Source of the DNA: Rhizobium sp. Q54
GTDB taxonomy: Bacteria > Pseudomonadota > Alphaproteobacteria > SHVZ01
Direction of reading: 5' to 3'
Assembly: GCA_945871425.1 (NCBI GenBank)
Contig: CAMBVS010000002.1
Span: 47,086-111,085 of the forward strand
Length of the DNA: 64,000 nucleotides
The translations under genes and the position numbers were made by a program. Below the pieces are notes generated by a model. It worked only from the letters and a program-made list of their open reading frames with translations, made no database searches and was not told the DNA's origin. This document shows, one piece after another, positions 43,610 to 52,090 of this stretch. The first letter of the stretch is position 1; each line of letters opens with the position of its first letter.

Positions 43610-45136
43610 ATGGCCAAGCGCCCTCGTATCGCGATTCTCGGCTTCGCTCTCGAAAGCAACCGCTTCGCCCCGGTCATCGGCCGCGCCGACTTCGAGCGGA
43701 TCAACTATCTGGAGGGCCAGGCGATCCTCGACGAGGCGAGGAAGCCGCATCCCCGAGTCGCCGCCAACGTCACCAGCTTCATCAAGACCATGGACGAATC
43801 GGGCGACTGGGAGGCGGTGCCGCTGGTCATCGCCAATGGCGGCGCCGCCGGCCCCTGCGATCACGGCTTCTTTCTGGAGCTGATGGCGCAGATGAAGGCA
43901 GGCCTGGAAGCGGCGGCACCGCTGGACGGCGTCTATTTCTCCCAGCACGGCGCCGCGATCACACCAGAGCACCACGACCCCGATGGCCTGATGTTCGCCA
44001 TGGCGCGGGAGGTCGTCGGCAAGGACGTGCCGATCGTCGCCACCCTCGACCTCCACGCCAACATCTCCGAGCTTATGGTCGCCTCGACCGACCTTCTGGT
44101 CGGCTACATCACCAACCCCCATGTCGACATGTGGGACCGCGGCATCGAGGCGGCGAAGGCGATGCGCGAGCTGCTGGCCGGCGTGCGCTACCACCCGACC
44201 TTCATCCGGCTGCCGCTGGTGGCGCCGTCGGTGACCATGCTGACCGCGCGCGGGCCTTATGGCGACCTCATCAACATGGGCCAGGCGCGCCAGGCGCGGG
44301 AGAACGCCATCGTCAACGTCACGATCATGGGCGGCTTCGCCTGGTCGGACACGCCCGACAACGGCATGGCGATCATCGTCACCTCGCGGGGCTCGGCCGA
44401 TCCCGGCCAGCGGCTGGCCCGCGACCTCGCCAAGGCCTGCTGGGCCGACCGAGAGCGCTACCAGGTGAAGCTGACGCCTCTGGATGACGCCATCCGCATG
44501 ATGAAGGAGCTCAACCGCGACAAGGCGAAGCCTGCTCTGCTTTTCGCCGACGTCGCCGACAACCCCGGCGGCGGCGCGCGCGGCAACACCACCTGGATCT
44601 TGAAGGCCGCGCACGAGGCCAGGGTCGAGGACCTGGCGATCTCTCCCTTCTACGACCCCGACCTCGCGGCAGAGGCGCACAAGCTCGGCTGCGGCTCAAC
44701 CTTCCTCGCCCGCTTCAACCGTTCGGAGACCAACGAGTTCTCCAAGCCCTTCGAGGCCGAGGCGGTGGTCCGCAACCTCTCCGACGGCATCATCATCGGC
44801 CGGCGCGGCACCGGCGCCGGACGGACGATGCGGCTCGGGCCGACGGCGACCTTGCAGATCGGCGGCATCCGCGTCGTCGTCATCACCAACCGCACGCAGG
44901 CGCTCGACACCGGCTATTTCGAAAGCTTCGGCGTCGCGGTCGAGCAGATGCGGTCGCTGGTGGTGAAGTCCCGGGGCCATTTCCGTGCCGGCTTCGATCA
45001 CCTCTATCCGCACGACCGCGTCATCGAGGTCGACTGTCCCGGCCTGGTTTCGCCGATCCTCTCCCGCTACACCTGGAAGGATCTGCCACGGCCGGTCTAT
45101 CCGATGGATCCGAATGCCACCTGGGCGGCGGATTGA
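43610..45136 (+). CDS. M81 family metallopeptidase (MlrC-type)
   Basis: This 508-residue protein is homologous to microcystin-degradation protein MlrC. It starts KRPRIAILGFALESNRFAP. The zinc site is visible as ATLDLHANIS (Asp and His), YITNPHVDMWDRG (His) and an N-terminal Glu (ALESN). The FSQHGAAITPEHHDPDG and FADVADNPGGGARGNTTWIL blocks are also conserved, the latter being the MlrC_C domain opening. MlrC hydrolyses linearised microcystin peptides. The many relatives in soil bacteria have unknown substrates. No signal peptide is seen, so it should act in the cytoplasm. It is divergent from the DUF1028/dpp operon. The start at 43610 follows CTCCGGAG. Confidence 0.9.
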   Translation: MAKRPRIAILGFALESNRFAPVIGRADFERINYLEGQAILDEARKPHPRVAANVTSFIKTMDESGDWEAVPLVIANGGAAGPCDHGFFLELMAQMKAGLEAAAPLDGVYFSQHGAAITPEHHDPDGLMFAMAREVVGKDVPIVATLDLHANISELMVASTDLLVGYITNPHVDMWDRGIEAAKAMRELLAGVRYHPTFIRLPLVAPSVTMLTARGPYGDLINMGQARQARENAIVNVTIMGGFAWSDTPDNGMAIIVTSRGSADPGQRLARDLAKACWADRERYQVKLTPLDDAIRMMKELNRDKAKPALLFADVADNPGGGARGNTTWILKAAHEARVEDLAISPFYDPDLAAEAHKLGCGSTFLARFNRSETNEFSKPFEAEAVVRNLSDGIIIGRRGTGAGRTMRLGPTATLQIGGIRVVVITNRTQALDTGYFESFGVAVEQMRSLVVKSRGHFRAGFDHLYPHDRVIEVDCPGLVSPILSRYTWKDLPRPVYPMDPNATWAAD

Positions 45137-45146
45137 GTCCCGCGGC

Positions 45147-45244
45147 TCCCCCCACCCCATCCCTCCCCACAGAGGGAGGAGGGAGCACGACGGCGGCTTT
45201 TTGCCCCCTCTGCTGTCAGTTGAGGGAGGGATGAGGTGGGGGGA
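45147..45244. repeat. imperfect long inverted repeat (REP/MITE-like) between convergent genes
   Basis: The arms are TCCCCCCACCCCATCCCTCCC (45147-45167) and its reverse complement at 45224-45244 with one mismatch. They flank smaller stems such as CCTCCCC/GGGAGG and CCCTC/GAGGG and a TTTTT run (45198-45202). This pyrimidine/purine-rich design is typical of dispersed palindromic elements found between genes in many alphaproteobacteria. It lies between two convergent genes, and its RNA could also terminate transcription. Confidence 0.7.
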
Positions 45245-45254
45245 GGCCGCGACC

Positions 45255-45860
45255 TCAGCTCTTCCGCAAGACCAGATGAAAGACGTGCCAGTGCTTCGGC
45301 TTCCCACGTGCGGTCGGCTCGTCCGTCTCCGTCTCGTCGAAGCGCTCGATGCAATAGACCGAAACCATCCGCTCGATCTCCGCGCGATCATGGATGGTGA
45401 GGCCAGGACGGCTGGCCCAGCCGTCCCTCGGCCCGAAAAGCTGCCCCGCGAAGCGCCCGCCGGACGTTAGGCGCTCACCGATCCGCCTCCAGACACGAGC
45501 GAACGCGTCCGGCGCCAGCAGCGGCAGCACGAAGCTGGCGTTGATCAGCTCGGCCGGCGGCCAGTCGGTCTCCTCGATCCGTGCAACCCGCGTCTCCAGC
45601 CCTCCGTCGGAAGCGAGGTCGGGGCGGGCCTTCAGCCTCCGGATCCCCTCCTCGCTCGCATCGATGGCGAGGACGCGCCAGCCGCGGCGGAGGAGCTCGA
45701 TCGTATCGCGGCCGTCGCCGCAGCCGAGATCAACGGCGAAGCCCGGCCGCTCGAATGCCACGGCCGCCTGGATCAGCGTCGGTCGCGACGGACGTCCCTC
45801 GACGCCGTCGTAGTACGACGCGAAGTCTCGACGCGTGCTATCGTCCGCGGCGTTGGCCAT
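45255..45860 (-). CDS. class I SAM-dependent methyltransferase
   Basis: This 201-residue soluble enzyme has SAM-binding motif I VDLGCGDGRDTIELLRRG near residue 40 and motif II VLAIDASEEGIRRL. The post-motif segment is INASFVLPLLAPDAFARVWRRIGERLTSGGRFAGQLFG. This is the arrangement of small-molecule methyltransferases related to tellurite-resistance/thiopurine types. The substrate is not evident. It begins at MANAADDST (45860), only 16 bases from the divergent HutD-like start, so the two must share overlapping promoter DNA. Confidence 0.85.
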   Translation of the reverse strand: MANAADDSTRRDFASYYDGVEGRPSRPTLIQAAVAFERPGFAVDLGCGDGRDTIELLRRGWRVLAIDASEEGIRRLKARPDLASDGGLETRVARIEETDWPPAELINASFVLPLLAPDAFARVWRRIGERLTSGGRFAGQLFGPRDGWASRPGLTIHDRAEIERMVSVYCIERFDETETDEPTARGKPKHWHVFHLVLRKS

Positions 45861-45876
45861 CGGCAAGGATGAGATC

Positions 45877-46458
45877 ATGGCCGGGCGCATCCGTCACCTC
45901 GCCTTCGCCAAGTACCGGGCGGTCCCCTGGCGGAACGGTGGCGGCATCACCTCGGAGATCGCGGTCGAGCCGGAAGGGGCGACGGTTGACACCCGCTTCC
46001 TCTGGCGCCTCTCGCTCGCCCGCATCGACCGCTCCGGCCCCTTCTCCGCCTTCGAGGGCTACGACCGGACGATCGCGCTGGTCGCCGGCGCCGGCATGAT
46101 GCTGGATTTCGGCAGCCGCGGCTCGGCCCGAGTCGACAAGCTGATGCAGCCGCTGGCCTTCTCCGGCGAATGGGCACCCGGATGCGACCTGCTGGGCGGG
46201 CCGACCGAGGACTTCAACGTCATGACCGACCGCGCCCGCATCCGCCACCGGGTCGAGCGCATCGAGACGAGCCCGACCGCGCGCGTCGTGGCGCCGGCGC
46301 CGACGCTGGCGGTCTTCGCTCCCTCGGGCGGAAAGCTGGTGGTCGACGGCGAGACGGTCCAGATGGCCGCGCGCGACACCGTCATCGCCGAGGGCGTGTC
46401 GGCGGCCTCGCTGACCTCGAGCGGACTCGCGCTTGCGATCGGGCTGTTCCCGATTTAG
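45877..46458 (+). CDS. HutD/Ves family protein
   Basis: This 193-residue cupin-like protein has the family opening YRAVPWRNGGGITSEIAVEP and conserved blocks LWRLSLARIDRSGPFSAFEGYDRTIALVAGAGMML and GPTEDFNVMTDR. HutD was first seen in histidine-utilisation operons and Ves is a cold-induced relative; the molecular role is still unclear. No hut genes are nearby here. I chose the start MAGRIRHLAFA at 45877, since the upstream extension would overlap the divergent methyltransferase gene. It is convergent with the PagL-like gene, six bases away. Confidence 0.85.
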   Translation: MAGRIRHLAFAKYRAVPWRNGGGITSEIAVEPEGATVDTRFLWRLSLARIDRSGPFSAFEGYDRTIALVAGAGMMLDFGSRGSARVDKLMQPLAFSGEWAPGCDLLGGPTEDFNVMTDRARIRHRVERIETSPTARVVAPAPTLAVFAPSGGKLVVDGETVQMAARDTVIAEGVSAASLTSSGLALAIGLFPI

Positions 46459-46464
46459 GACCGA

Positions 46465-46965
46465 CTACTTCGTCGCGCCTAGGGGTATCACGTAGGAGAG
46501 CATCAGCGACTCCTCGCCCGGGTTCTTCTTGTTGCGGCCGAGCCCGGCATTGGAGAGGTGATGGAAGGAGATGCCGATCCGAACGTCATTGTCGAACCGG
46601 TAGTGGATCGCCGCGCCGGTGCGGAACTCCAGCGTATGGCCGAGGTCCTTGCCGTCGCCCTTGCGGTAGGCGCCGACCGCGGCGCTCGGCGTCAGCACCA
46701 CGCGCTTGTCGAGCCACCACAGCTCGAAAGCCAGGCCGGCATAGCCATAGGCCGCGCCGTCGGACGTCGCCATGCCACCGACCATCGGCCGGAGCCACCA
46801 GAGCAGCGGCTTGCCGCGCCATTCCAGACGCCCCTCGGCGGCTGAGCCGTCGTCGTTGATGTCAAAGACTCCCAACGAGACGTCGAGCATGTTCGGGGTC
46901 TCACCGGCCTTCGCCGGAGCGGCGAGGACGACGGCGGCGAGCAGCGCCGCGGCGAAGATCCTCAC
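46465..46965 (-). CDS. PagL-like lipid A 3-O-deacylase (acyloxyacyl hydrolase)
   Basis: This 166-residue outer-membrane beta-barrel protein has a signal peptide (first 20 residues, to APAKA), alternating aromatic beta-strands and the catalytic C-terminal stretch FHHLSNAGLGRNKKNPGEES. It has the His-x-Ser pair at H136/S138 and a nearby Glu (E151 or E152), as in PagL. PagL removes the 3-O acyl chain of lipid A. The start is GTG at 46965, overlapping the RraA-like gene by four bases. The weak middle makes it possible that this is a barrel of related but different specificity. Confidence 0.8.
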   Translation of the reverse strand: MRIFAAALLAAVVLAAPAKAGETPNMLDVSLGVFDINDDGSAAEGRLEWRGKPLLWWLRPMVGGMATSDGAAYGYAGLAFELWWLDKRVVLTPSAAVGAYRKGDGKDLGHTLEFRTGAAIHYRFDNDVRIGISFHHLSNAGLGRNKKNPGEESLMLSYVIPLGATK

Positions 46966-47711
46966 GTCTTCTTCCCCCTCTTCGCCTTGCCGCCGGCCTT
47001 GGGCTTCCAGGCGGCGTATTCCTTCTTCGCGGCCTCGTTCGGCGGATAGATGCCGAAGATCGACCGGCCTTCCCAGACCTTCTCGGTAACGAACGCCTCG
47101 AAGCGCTCCTGCCCGGCCGCGTCCTTGGCGATCTCGTCGGCGAGGTGGCGCGGGATGACGACCACGCCCTCCTGGTCGCCGAAGATGACGTCGCCCGGAT
47201 AGACGCCGACGCCGGCGCAGGCGATCGGCACGTTGAGGTCGACGGCATGATGGTGGATCAGGTTGGTCGGCGCCGACGGCCCCTGGGCGTATGTTGGGAA
47301 CGGCAGCACGGCGATCCCGGGGGAATCGCGGAGTCCACCGTCGGTGACCACGCCCGCGGCGCCGCGCTTCATCATGCGGGTGACCAGGATCGAGCCGGCG
47401 GAGGCAGCTCGCATGTCGCCGCGGCAATCCATCACCAGCACATGGCCGGGCGGGATCGCCTCGACCGCCTTCCGCTGCGGGTGCTCCCGGTCCTCGAAGA
47501 CGCCGAGATGGTCCAGGTCCTCGCGGGCCGGGATGTAGCGGAGCGTATAGGCCTCGCCGACCATCACCGGCGCGTCGGGATTGAGCGGCTGAAGGCCGAT
47601 CAGGAAGACGTTGCGGAAACCCCGCTTGAACAGCTGGGTCGTCAGCGTCGCCGACGAGCACTGCGTCAGCAGCTTCCTGGTCTCCGGCTTGAGTGGCGTC
47701 GGCTTCTTCAT
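46962..47711 (-). CDS. RraA-like / 4-hydroxy-4-methyl-2-oxoglutarate aldolase-type protein
   Basis: This 249-residue protein of the RraA/HMG-aldolase family has EAYTLRYIPAREDLD, GHVLVMDCRGDMRAASAGSILVTRMMKRGAAGVVTDGGLRDSPGI (the G-x20-RD active-site pattern) and GVGVYPGDVIFGDQEGVVVIPRHLADEIA. Divalent-metal aldolases of this family cleave oxo-acids from aromatic or other ring degradation; RraA itself inhibits RNase E. The longer length than RraA and the basic tail (KPKAGGKAKRGKKT) suggest the aldolase-like branch. It overlaps both neighbours by four bases. Confidence 0.82.
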   Translation of the reverse strand: MKKPTPLKPETRKLLTQCSSATLTTQLFKRGFRNVFLIGLQPLNPDAPVMVGEAYTLRYIPAREDLDHLGVFEDREHPQRKAVEAIPPGHVLVMDCRGDMRAASAGSILVTRMMKRGAAGVVTDGGLRDSPGIAVLPFPTYAQGPSAPTNLIHHHAVDLNVPIACAGVGVYPGDVIFGDQEGVVVIPRHLADEIAKDAAGQERFEAFVTEKVWEGRSIFGIYPPNEAAKKEYAAWKPKAGGKAKRGKKT

Positions 47712-48676
47712 GTCATTACCTTCTCTTCGGCAAATGCGCGGAAACGGTCGGTCGCCCGCACGAGCTGGGCACGCACGCCCGGCTCCAGCGCCGAATGGCC
47801 TGCATCGGGCACGACCACGTATTCGGCCTCGGGCCAGACCCGGGTCAGCTCGTCGGCGGTCACGATCGGGCAGACCATGTCGTAGCGGCCCTGGACGATC
47901 ACCGTGGGTATCCGGCGGATGCGATCGATACCCGCCAGCAGGCCGCCTTCCGGCAGGAAAGAGCCGTTGGCGAAATAATGCGCCTCGATGCGAGCCAGGC
48001 CCAGCGCGTGGCTGTCGGAGGAGAATTGCGCCACCAGCTCCGGATTCGGCAGCAGGGTCGAGCAGGCGCCCTCGAAGCGGCTCCAGGCCCTTGCATAGGG
48101 CAGGTGCACCGACGGGTCCGGATGGACCAGGCGCCGGTGATAGGCGTGGAGGAGGTCGTTGCGCTCGGGCTCCGGGATCGGCTCGGCAAAGGCCCGCCAG
48201 GCTTCCGGATAGATCGAGCGGACGCCTTCGACGAACCAGTCGATCTCGGCCTTCCGCGACATGAAGATGCCGCGCAGAACGAAGGCGAGGCAACGCTCGG
48301 GATGGACCTGGCCGTAGGCCAGCGCCAGCGTCGATCCCCAGGAACCGCCGAACACCACCCAGCGCTCGATGCCGAGGTGACGGCGGAGCCTCTCGATGTC
48401 GCGGATCAGGTGGGGCGTGGTGTTGTCGTCGAGCGATCCCAGAGGCGTCGAGCGGCCGGATCCGCGCTGGTCGAAGATGACGATGCGATAAGTCCGGGGA
48501 TCGAAGAATCGGCGATGGGTCGACGAGGCGCCGGCGCCCGGGCCGCCATGCAGGAACAGCACCGGCAGCCCCTTGGGATTGCCGGACACCTCCCAGTACA
48601 TGACGTGGCGGCTGTCGAGGTCGAGACGGCCCTGCGCATGCGGGTCGATCTCCGGGTAGAGCTCGGCATGGATCAT
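47708..48676 (-). CDS. pip: proline iminopeptidase (alpha/beta hydrolase)
   Basis: This 322-residue serine peptidase begins MIHAELYPEIDPHAQGRLDLDSRHVMYWEVSGNPKGLPVLFLHGGPGAG. It has the nucleophile elbow GGSWGSTLALAYGQ, the Asp in QGRYDMVCP and the His in DAGHSALEP, all typical of the cytoplasmic Pip enzymes of S33 that release N-terminal proline from peptides. It may support use of peptides imported by the two ABC systems in this window (inference). It is the first gene of the pip/RraA-like/PagL-like operon and is divergent from the M48 lipoprotein gene. Confidence 0.92.
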   Translation of the reverse strand: MIHAELYPEIDPHAQGRLDLDSRHVMYWEVSGNPKGLPVLFLHGGPGAGASSTHRRFFDPRTYRIVIFDQRGSGRSTPLGSLDDNTTPHLIRDIERLRRHLGIERWVVFGGSWGSTLALAYGQVHPERCLAFVLRGIFMSRKAEIDWFVEGVRSIYPEAWRAFAEPIPEPERNDLLHAYHRRLVHPDPSVHLPYARAWSRFEGACSTLLPNPELVAQFSSDSHALGLARIEAHYFANGSFLPEGGLLAGIDRIRRIPTVIVQGRYDMVCPIVTADELTRVWPEAEYVVVPDAGHSALEPGVRAQLVRATDRFRAFAEEKVMT

Positions 48677-48755
48677 GGGGCGCGGATCATAGCGACGGGA
48701 CCGGTGGCTTGGCAAAGAACGTGTCGACCCCGCATGATGGCCCTTGGAAACCGCC

Positions 48756-50192
48756 GTGATCCGCACTCTCACCCTCCTCCTCTTCATCGCGCCGGCCCTC
48801 GCCGGCTGCTCGGTCAATCCGGCGACCGGCGGCCGGAGCTTCACCAGCTTCATGAGCCCTGAGGACGAGACCCGCGTCGGCCGCGAGCAGCACCCGCAGA
48901 TCGTCCGCGCCTTCGGCGGCGCCTATGGCGACCGCCGGGTCCAGGACTACGTGGCCCGGGTCGGCCAGAGCCTGGCCCAAATCTCGGAGCTGCCGGCCCT
49001 CGGCTTCACCTTCACCGTGCTCGATTCGCCGGTCGTGAACGCCTTCGCGCTCCCGGGCGGGTATATCTACGTAACCCGCGGCCTGATGGCGCTCGCCTCC
49101 GACGAAGCCGAGCTCGCCGGCGTGCTCGCCCATGAAATCGGGCACGTGACCGCCCGCCACGCCGCCCAACGCTACAGCCAGCAGGTCGTGGCCGGACTGG
49201 GTGCCGCCGTCGCCGGCGCCATCACCGGCTCGGACGAGATTGCCGACAGCGTCTCCTTCAGCGCCTCTTCGGTTTTGCAAAGCTATTCCCGCGACCAGGA
49301 GTTCGAGGCCGACACCCTCGGCATCCGCTATCTCGGCCGGGCCGGCTACGCCCTGGAGGCGATTTCCGCGTTCCTCGCCAAGGTCGACCGTCATGCCCGG
49401 CTGGAGGCCGAGATCGGCGGCCGCGCGCCTGGCGAGATCGACAGCGCGAGCATCACGGCGACCCACCCGCGCACGCTCGATCGGGTCGAGCGTACGGCGG
49501 CGCCGGCGGGGACCGTCCAGGGCCGGCGCGAGAGGGCCGCCTACCTCAGCATCATCGACGGGATGCTCTACGGCGACGATCCCGATCAGGGTCAGATCCG
49601 CGGCCAGACCTTCATCCATCCCAGGCTGGCGATCCGCTTCGACGTCCCTCCCGGCTTTCGCTTGATGAGCGGCACGCGCCAGGTCGTCGCCCAGAACGCG
49701 AACGGGGCCGCGATCGCCTTCGACACCGCCCGCGCCGACCAGATCTCGATGGCCGACTATCTCGGAACCGTCTGGGGCAAAAGCCTGCGCCTCGTCGATA
49801 TAGAGCGGATCCAGATCAACGGCCTGGAGGCGGCGAGCGCATCGGCGCGGATCCAGGTCCGGCGGGGACCCATGGATCTGCGCCTGGTCGCGATCCGGGT
49901 CGAGGCAACCATCCACCGCTTCCTGTTCCTGATCCCTCCGCAGCAGAGCGAGACCCTGTCTGACGAGCTGCGTCGAACCCTCTTCAGTTTCCGCAGGCTA
50001 TCTGCTGTCGAGGCGGCGGCAGCGCCGCGGCGCATCCGCCTGCACACCGTGCAGCCGGGCGAGACCAAGTCCCGCCTGATCCAGATGATGGCACCTGACG
50101 CCGCGCGCGAACGCCGCTTCGACATCATCAACGGACTGGGCGAGAGCACCAGCCCGCCACCGGGGTCACTGGTCAAGGTGATCACCGAATGA
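48756..50192 (+). CDS. M48 family metalloprotease lipoprotein with LysM-like C-terminus
   Basis: This 478-residue protein has a lipoprotein signal ending in the lipobox ALAGC. The Zn motif is VLAHEIGHVTARHAAQRYS (HExxH) and the third ligand is in REFEAD-type SRDQEFEADTLGIRYL, as in BepA/YfgC-like M48B proteases. A second part (FIHPRLAIRFDVPPGFRL) resembles the usual C-terminal domain. The end, RIRLHTVQPGETKSRLIQMM...PGSLVKVI, is LysM-like. It would act in the periplasm or outer membrane in protein quality control. The start GTG at 48756 is preferred because it gives the best signal; a TTG four codons upstream is possible. It is coupled to the cyclase gene by ATGA. Confidence 0.88.
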   Translation: MIRTLTLLLFIAPALAGCSVNPATGGRSFTSFMSPEDETRVGREQHPQIVRAFGGAYGDRRVQDYVARVGQSLAQISELPALGFTFTVLDSPVVNAFALPGGYIYVTRGLMALASDEAELAGVLAHEIGHVTARHAAQRYSQQVVAGLGAAVAGAITGSDEIADSVSFSASSVLQSYSRDQEFEADTLGIRYLGRAGYALEAISAFLAKVDRHARLEAEIGGRAPGEIDSASITATHPRTLDRVERTAAPAGTVQGRRERAAYLSIIDGMLYGDDPDQGQIRGQTFIHPRLAIRFDVPPGFRLMSGTRQVVAQNANGAAIAFDTARADQISMADYLGTVWGKSLRLVDIERIQINGLEAASASARIQVRRGPMDLRLVAIRVEATIHRFLFLIPPQQSETLSDELRRTLFSFRRLSAVEAAAAPRRIRLHTVQPGETKSRLIQMMAPDAARERRFDIINGLGESTSPPPGSLVKVITE

Positions 50193-52012
50193 CCGGCACC
50201 CCGACGCCGCACCAGCCCCGCCGACGTTCCTGGCGACCCCGGATTCCGATCATCGCCGTGCTCCTGATCGGTGTCGGCGGCCTGGTTCTGGCGGCGGTGC
50301 TGACGGTTCTCGTCATCGGACTCGGCTCGAACCGCCGCAACACCTTCGACCTGCTCTCCGAGAAGGCTGACCTCGTCGTCAGCGCGATCGAGCAGCAGGT
50401 GCGCCTGCACCTGGAGCCGTCGCGCCATCAGGCGGAGTTCCTGGCGAGCTTGGTGGCCGCCCGCGAACTCGACTTCGGCAACCGGACTCAGATCGCGGAG
50501 GTGCTCTACACGGCGCTCGCGGCGACCCCCGAAGTCAGCAGCCTGGTTGCGGTCGACGCATCCTGGCAGGCGACGCTGGTCGGCCGCTCCGGCCTCGTCC
50601 TCGCCTACGACTGGAGCGACGATCCGGTCGTGCGCGAGCGGCTGGAGGAAGCCAGCCGCACCAAGCAACCCTATTGGGGCGAGGTTCTGTGGACGCGCGA
50701 GGTCGGCGCCTTCATCAACCTCCGGACCCCGCTCTGGCGTGACGGCGTCTTCGTCGGCGCGATCGCTGCGGTCGTCCAGGTCGGGAACCTGTCGCGCACC
50801 CTCCACACCATCCCCGGTGACGTCGACGGCCGCGCCTTCATCCTTCGCGGGCGCGAGGAGGTCCTGGCCCATCCCCATCTCGCCGGACGGCGCTCCGCGG
50901 CCACCGACGAGCGCCAGCCGCTGCCCTCTCTGGCGCAGATCGACGATCCGGTCCTGGCCCGCATCTGGGATCCCAAGCGCGTTGCGATCAAGCCCCTCTC
51001 GCTGGGCGCGACTGAGGTCCATATGGTCGACGTCGGAGACACCGTCTACGTCTTCCTCACCCGCGAACTTCGCGGTTTCGGGCCGACGCCCTGGATCATC
51101 GGGACCTATTTCCACCAGGAGGACGTCGAGCGCGAGCTGCGCCGGCTGACCCAGGCGAGCCTCGCCGGCGGAGCCGTCCTGGTGGTCGCGCTGCTCGCCG
51201 CGATCGGATTCGCCCGCCTGCTCGGCCGCCCGATCCTCTCGCTCGCCCGCGCCGCCGAAGCCGTCCGCAGCCTCGACCTCGCCGCCGCCAAGCCGCACCG
51301 GCGCAGCCTGGTGCGCGAGCTCGACGACGCCGGGCGCGCCTTCAACCAGATGCTGGCGGGGCTTCGCTGGTTCGAGACCTACGTGCCGCGGCGGCTGGTC
51401 GGCCATCTGATCGGGCGGGGCACGACGACGGTGGAATCGGCCGAGCGCCGGGTGACCGTGATGTTCACCGACATCAGGGGGTTCACCAGCCTCTCCGAGC
51501 GGTTGTCGGCAACCGAGGTCGCCGCCCTGCTCAACGAGCACTTCGCCCTGATCGACGGCGTCGTCGAGTCCGAGGAGGGCATCGTCGACAAATACATCGG
51601 CGACAGCGTCATGGCCTTTTGGGGTGCCCCCTCGATCGAAGTCGACCATGCCGCGAGGGCGTTGCGCGCGGCCCGGGGGATCGCGAGCGCCGTCGCCGCG
51701 GACAACCAGCGACGCACCACCGACGGGCTGCCGGCGATCCGCGTCGCCGTGGGACTGCACAGCGGCCCCGTCATCGTCGGCAATGTCGGACCGGCGGGCC
51801 GGGTCAACTACACCATCGTCGGCGACACGGTGAACACCGCCGCCCGCGTTCTCGGCGAGGCGAAGCTCCTCGATGAGCCGGCCGATGTCACGGTGCTGGC
51901 CAGCGGCGAGACCGTGCGCGCGGCCGGCCAGGAGGCGCGCCAGTGCCGCAGCCTCGGGACCCGCCAGCTTCGCGGCCGCGTCGAGGCGATCGAGCTGTTT
52001 CGCGTCACCTGA
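50189..52012 (+). CDS. membrane adenylate/guanylate cyclase with Cache sensor and HAMP
   Basis: This 607-residue class III cyclase has a first helix (IPIIAVLLIGVGGLVLAAVLTVLVIGL), then a large periplasmic Cache-like sensor (about residues 50-310; LVSAI..., YWGEVLWTREVGAFINLRTPL). A second helix (AGGAVLVVALLAAIGFARLLG), a HAMP region and the catalytic domain follow. The catalytic domain has VTVMFTDIRGFTSLSERL (metal Asp), EGIVDKYIGDSVMAFWGAP (second metal Asp) and GRVNYTIVGDTVNTAARVL (transition-state Asn/Arg region). It should make cAMP or cGMP in response to a small periplasmic ligand. It overlaps the M48 protease gene by four bases. Confidence 0.92.
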   Translation: MTGTPTPHQPRRRSWRPRIPIIAVLLIGVGGLVLAAVLTVLVIGLGSNRRNTFDLLSEKADLVVSAIEQQVRLHLEPSRHQAEFLASLVAARELDFGNRTQIAEVLYTALAATPEVSSLVAVDASWQATLVGRSGLVLAYDWSDDPVVRERLEEASRTKQPYWGEVLWTREVGAFINLRTPLWRDGVFVGAIAAVVQVGNLSRTLHTIPGDVDGRAFILRGREEVLAHPHLAGRRSAATDERQPLPSLAQIDDPVLARIWDPKRVAIKPLSLGATEVHMVDVGDTVYVFLTRELRGFGPTPWIIGTYFHQEDVERELRRLTQASLAGGAVLVVALLAAIGFARLLGRPILSLARAAEAVRSLDLAAAKPHRRSLVRELDDAGRAFNQMLAGLRWFETYVPRRLVGHLIGRGTTTVESAERRVTVMFTDIRGFTSLSERLSATEVAALLNEHFALIDGVVESEEGIVDKYIGDSVMAFWGAPSIEVDHAARALRAARGIASAVAADNQRRTTDGLPAIRVAVGLHSGPVIVGNVGPAGRVNYTIVGDTVNTAARVLGEAKLLDEPADVTVLASGETVRAAGQEARQCRSLGTRQLRGRVEAIELFRVT

Positions 52013-52090
52013 GGGGACGCCGGGCCTGAGGTACCAAGCCATGGCCGGCAGGGTTATCCAAGGCCCGAAACCCACGCATCGTCGAGTTTC

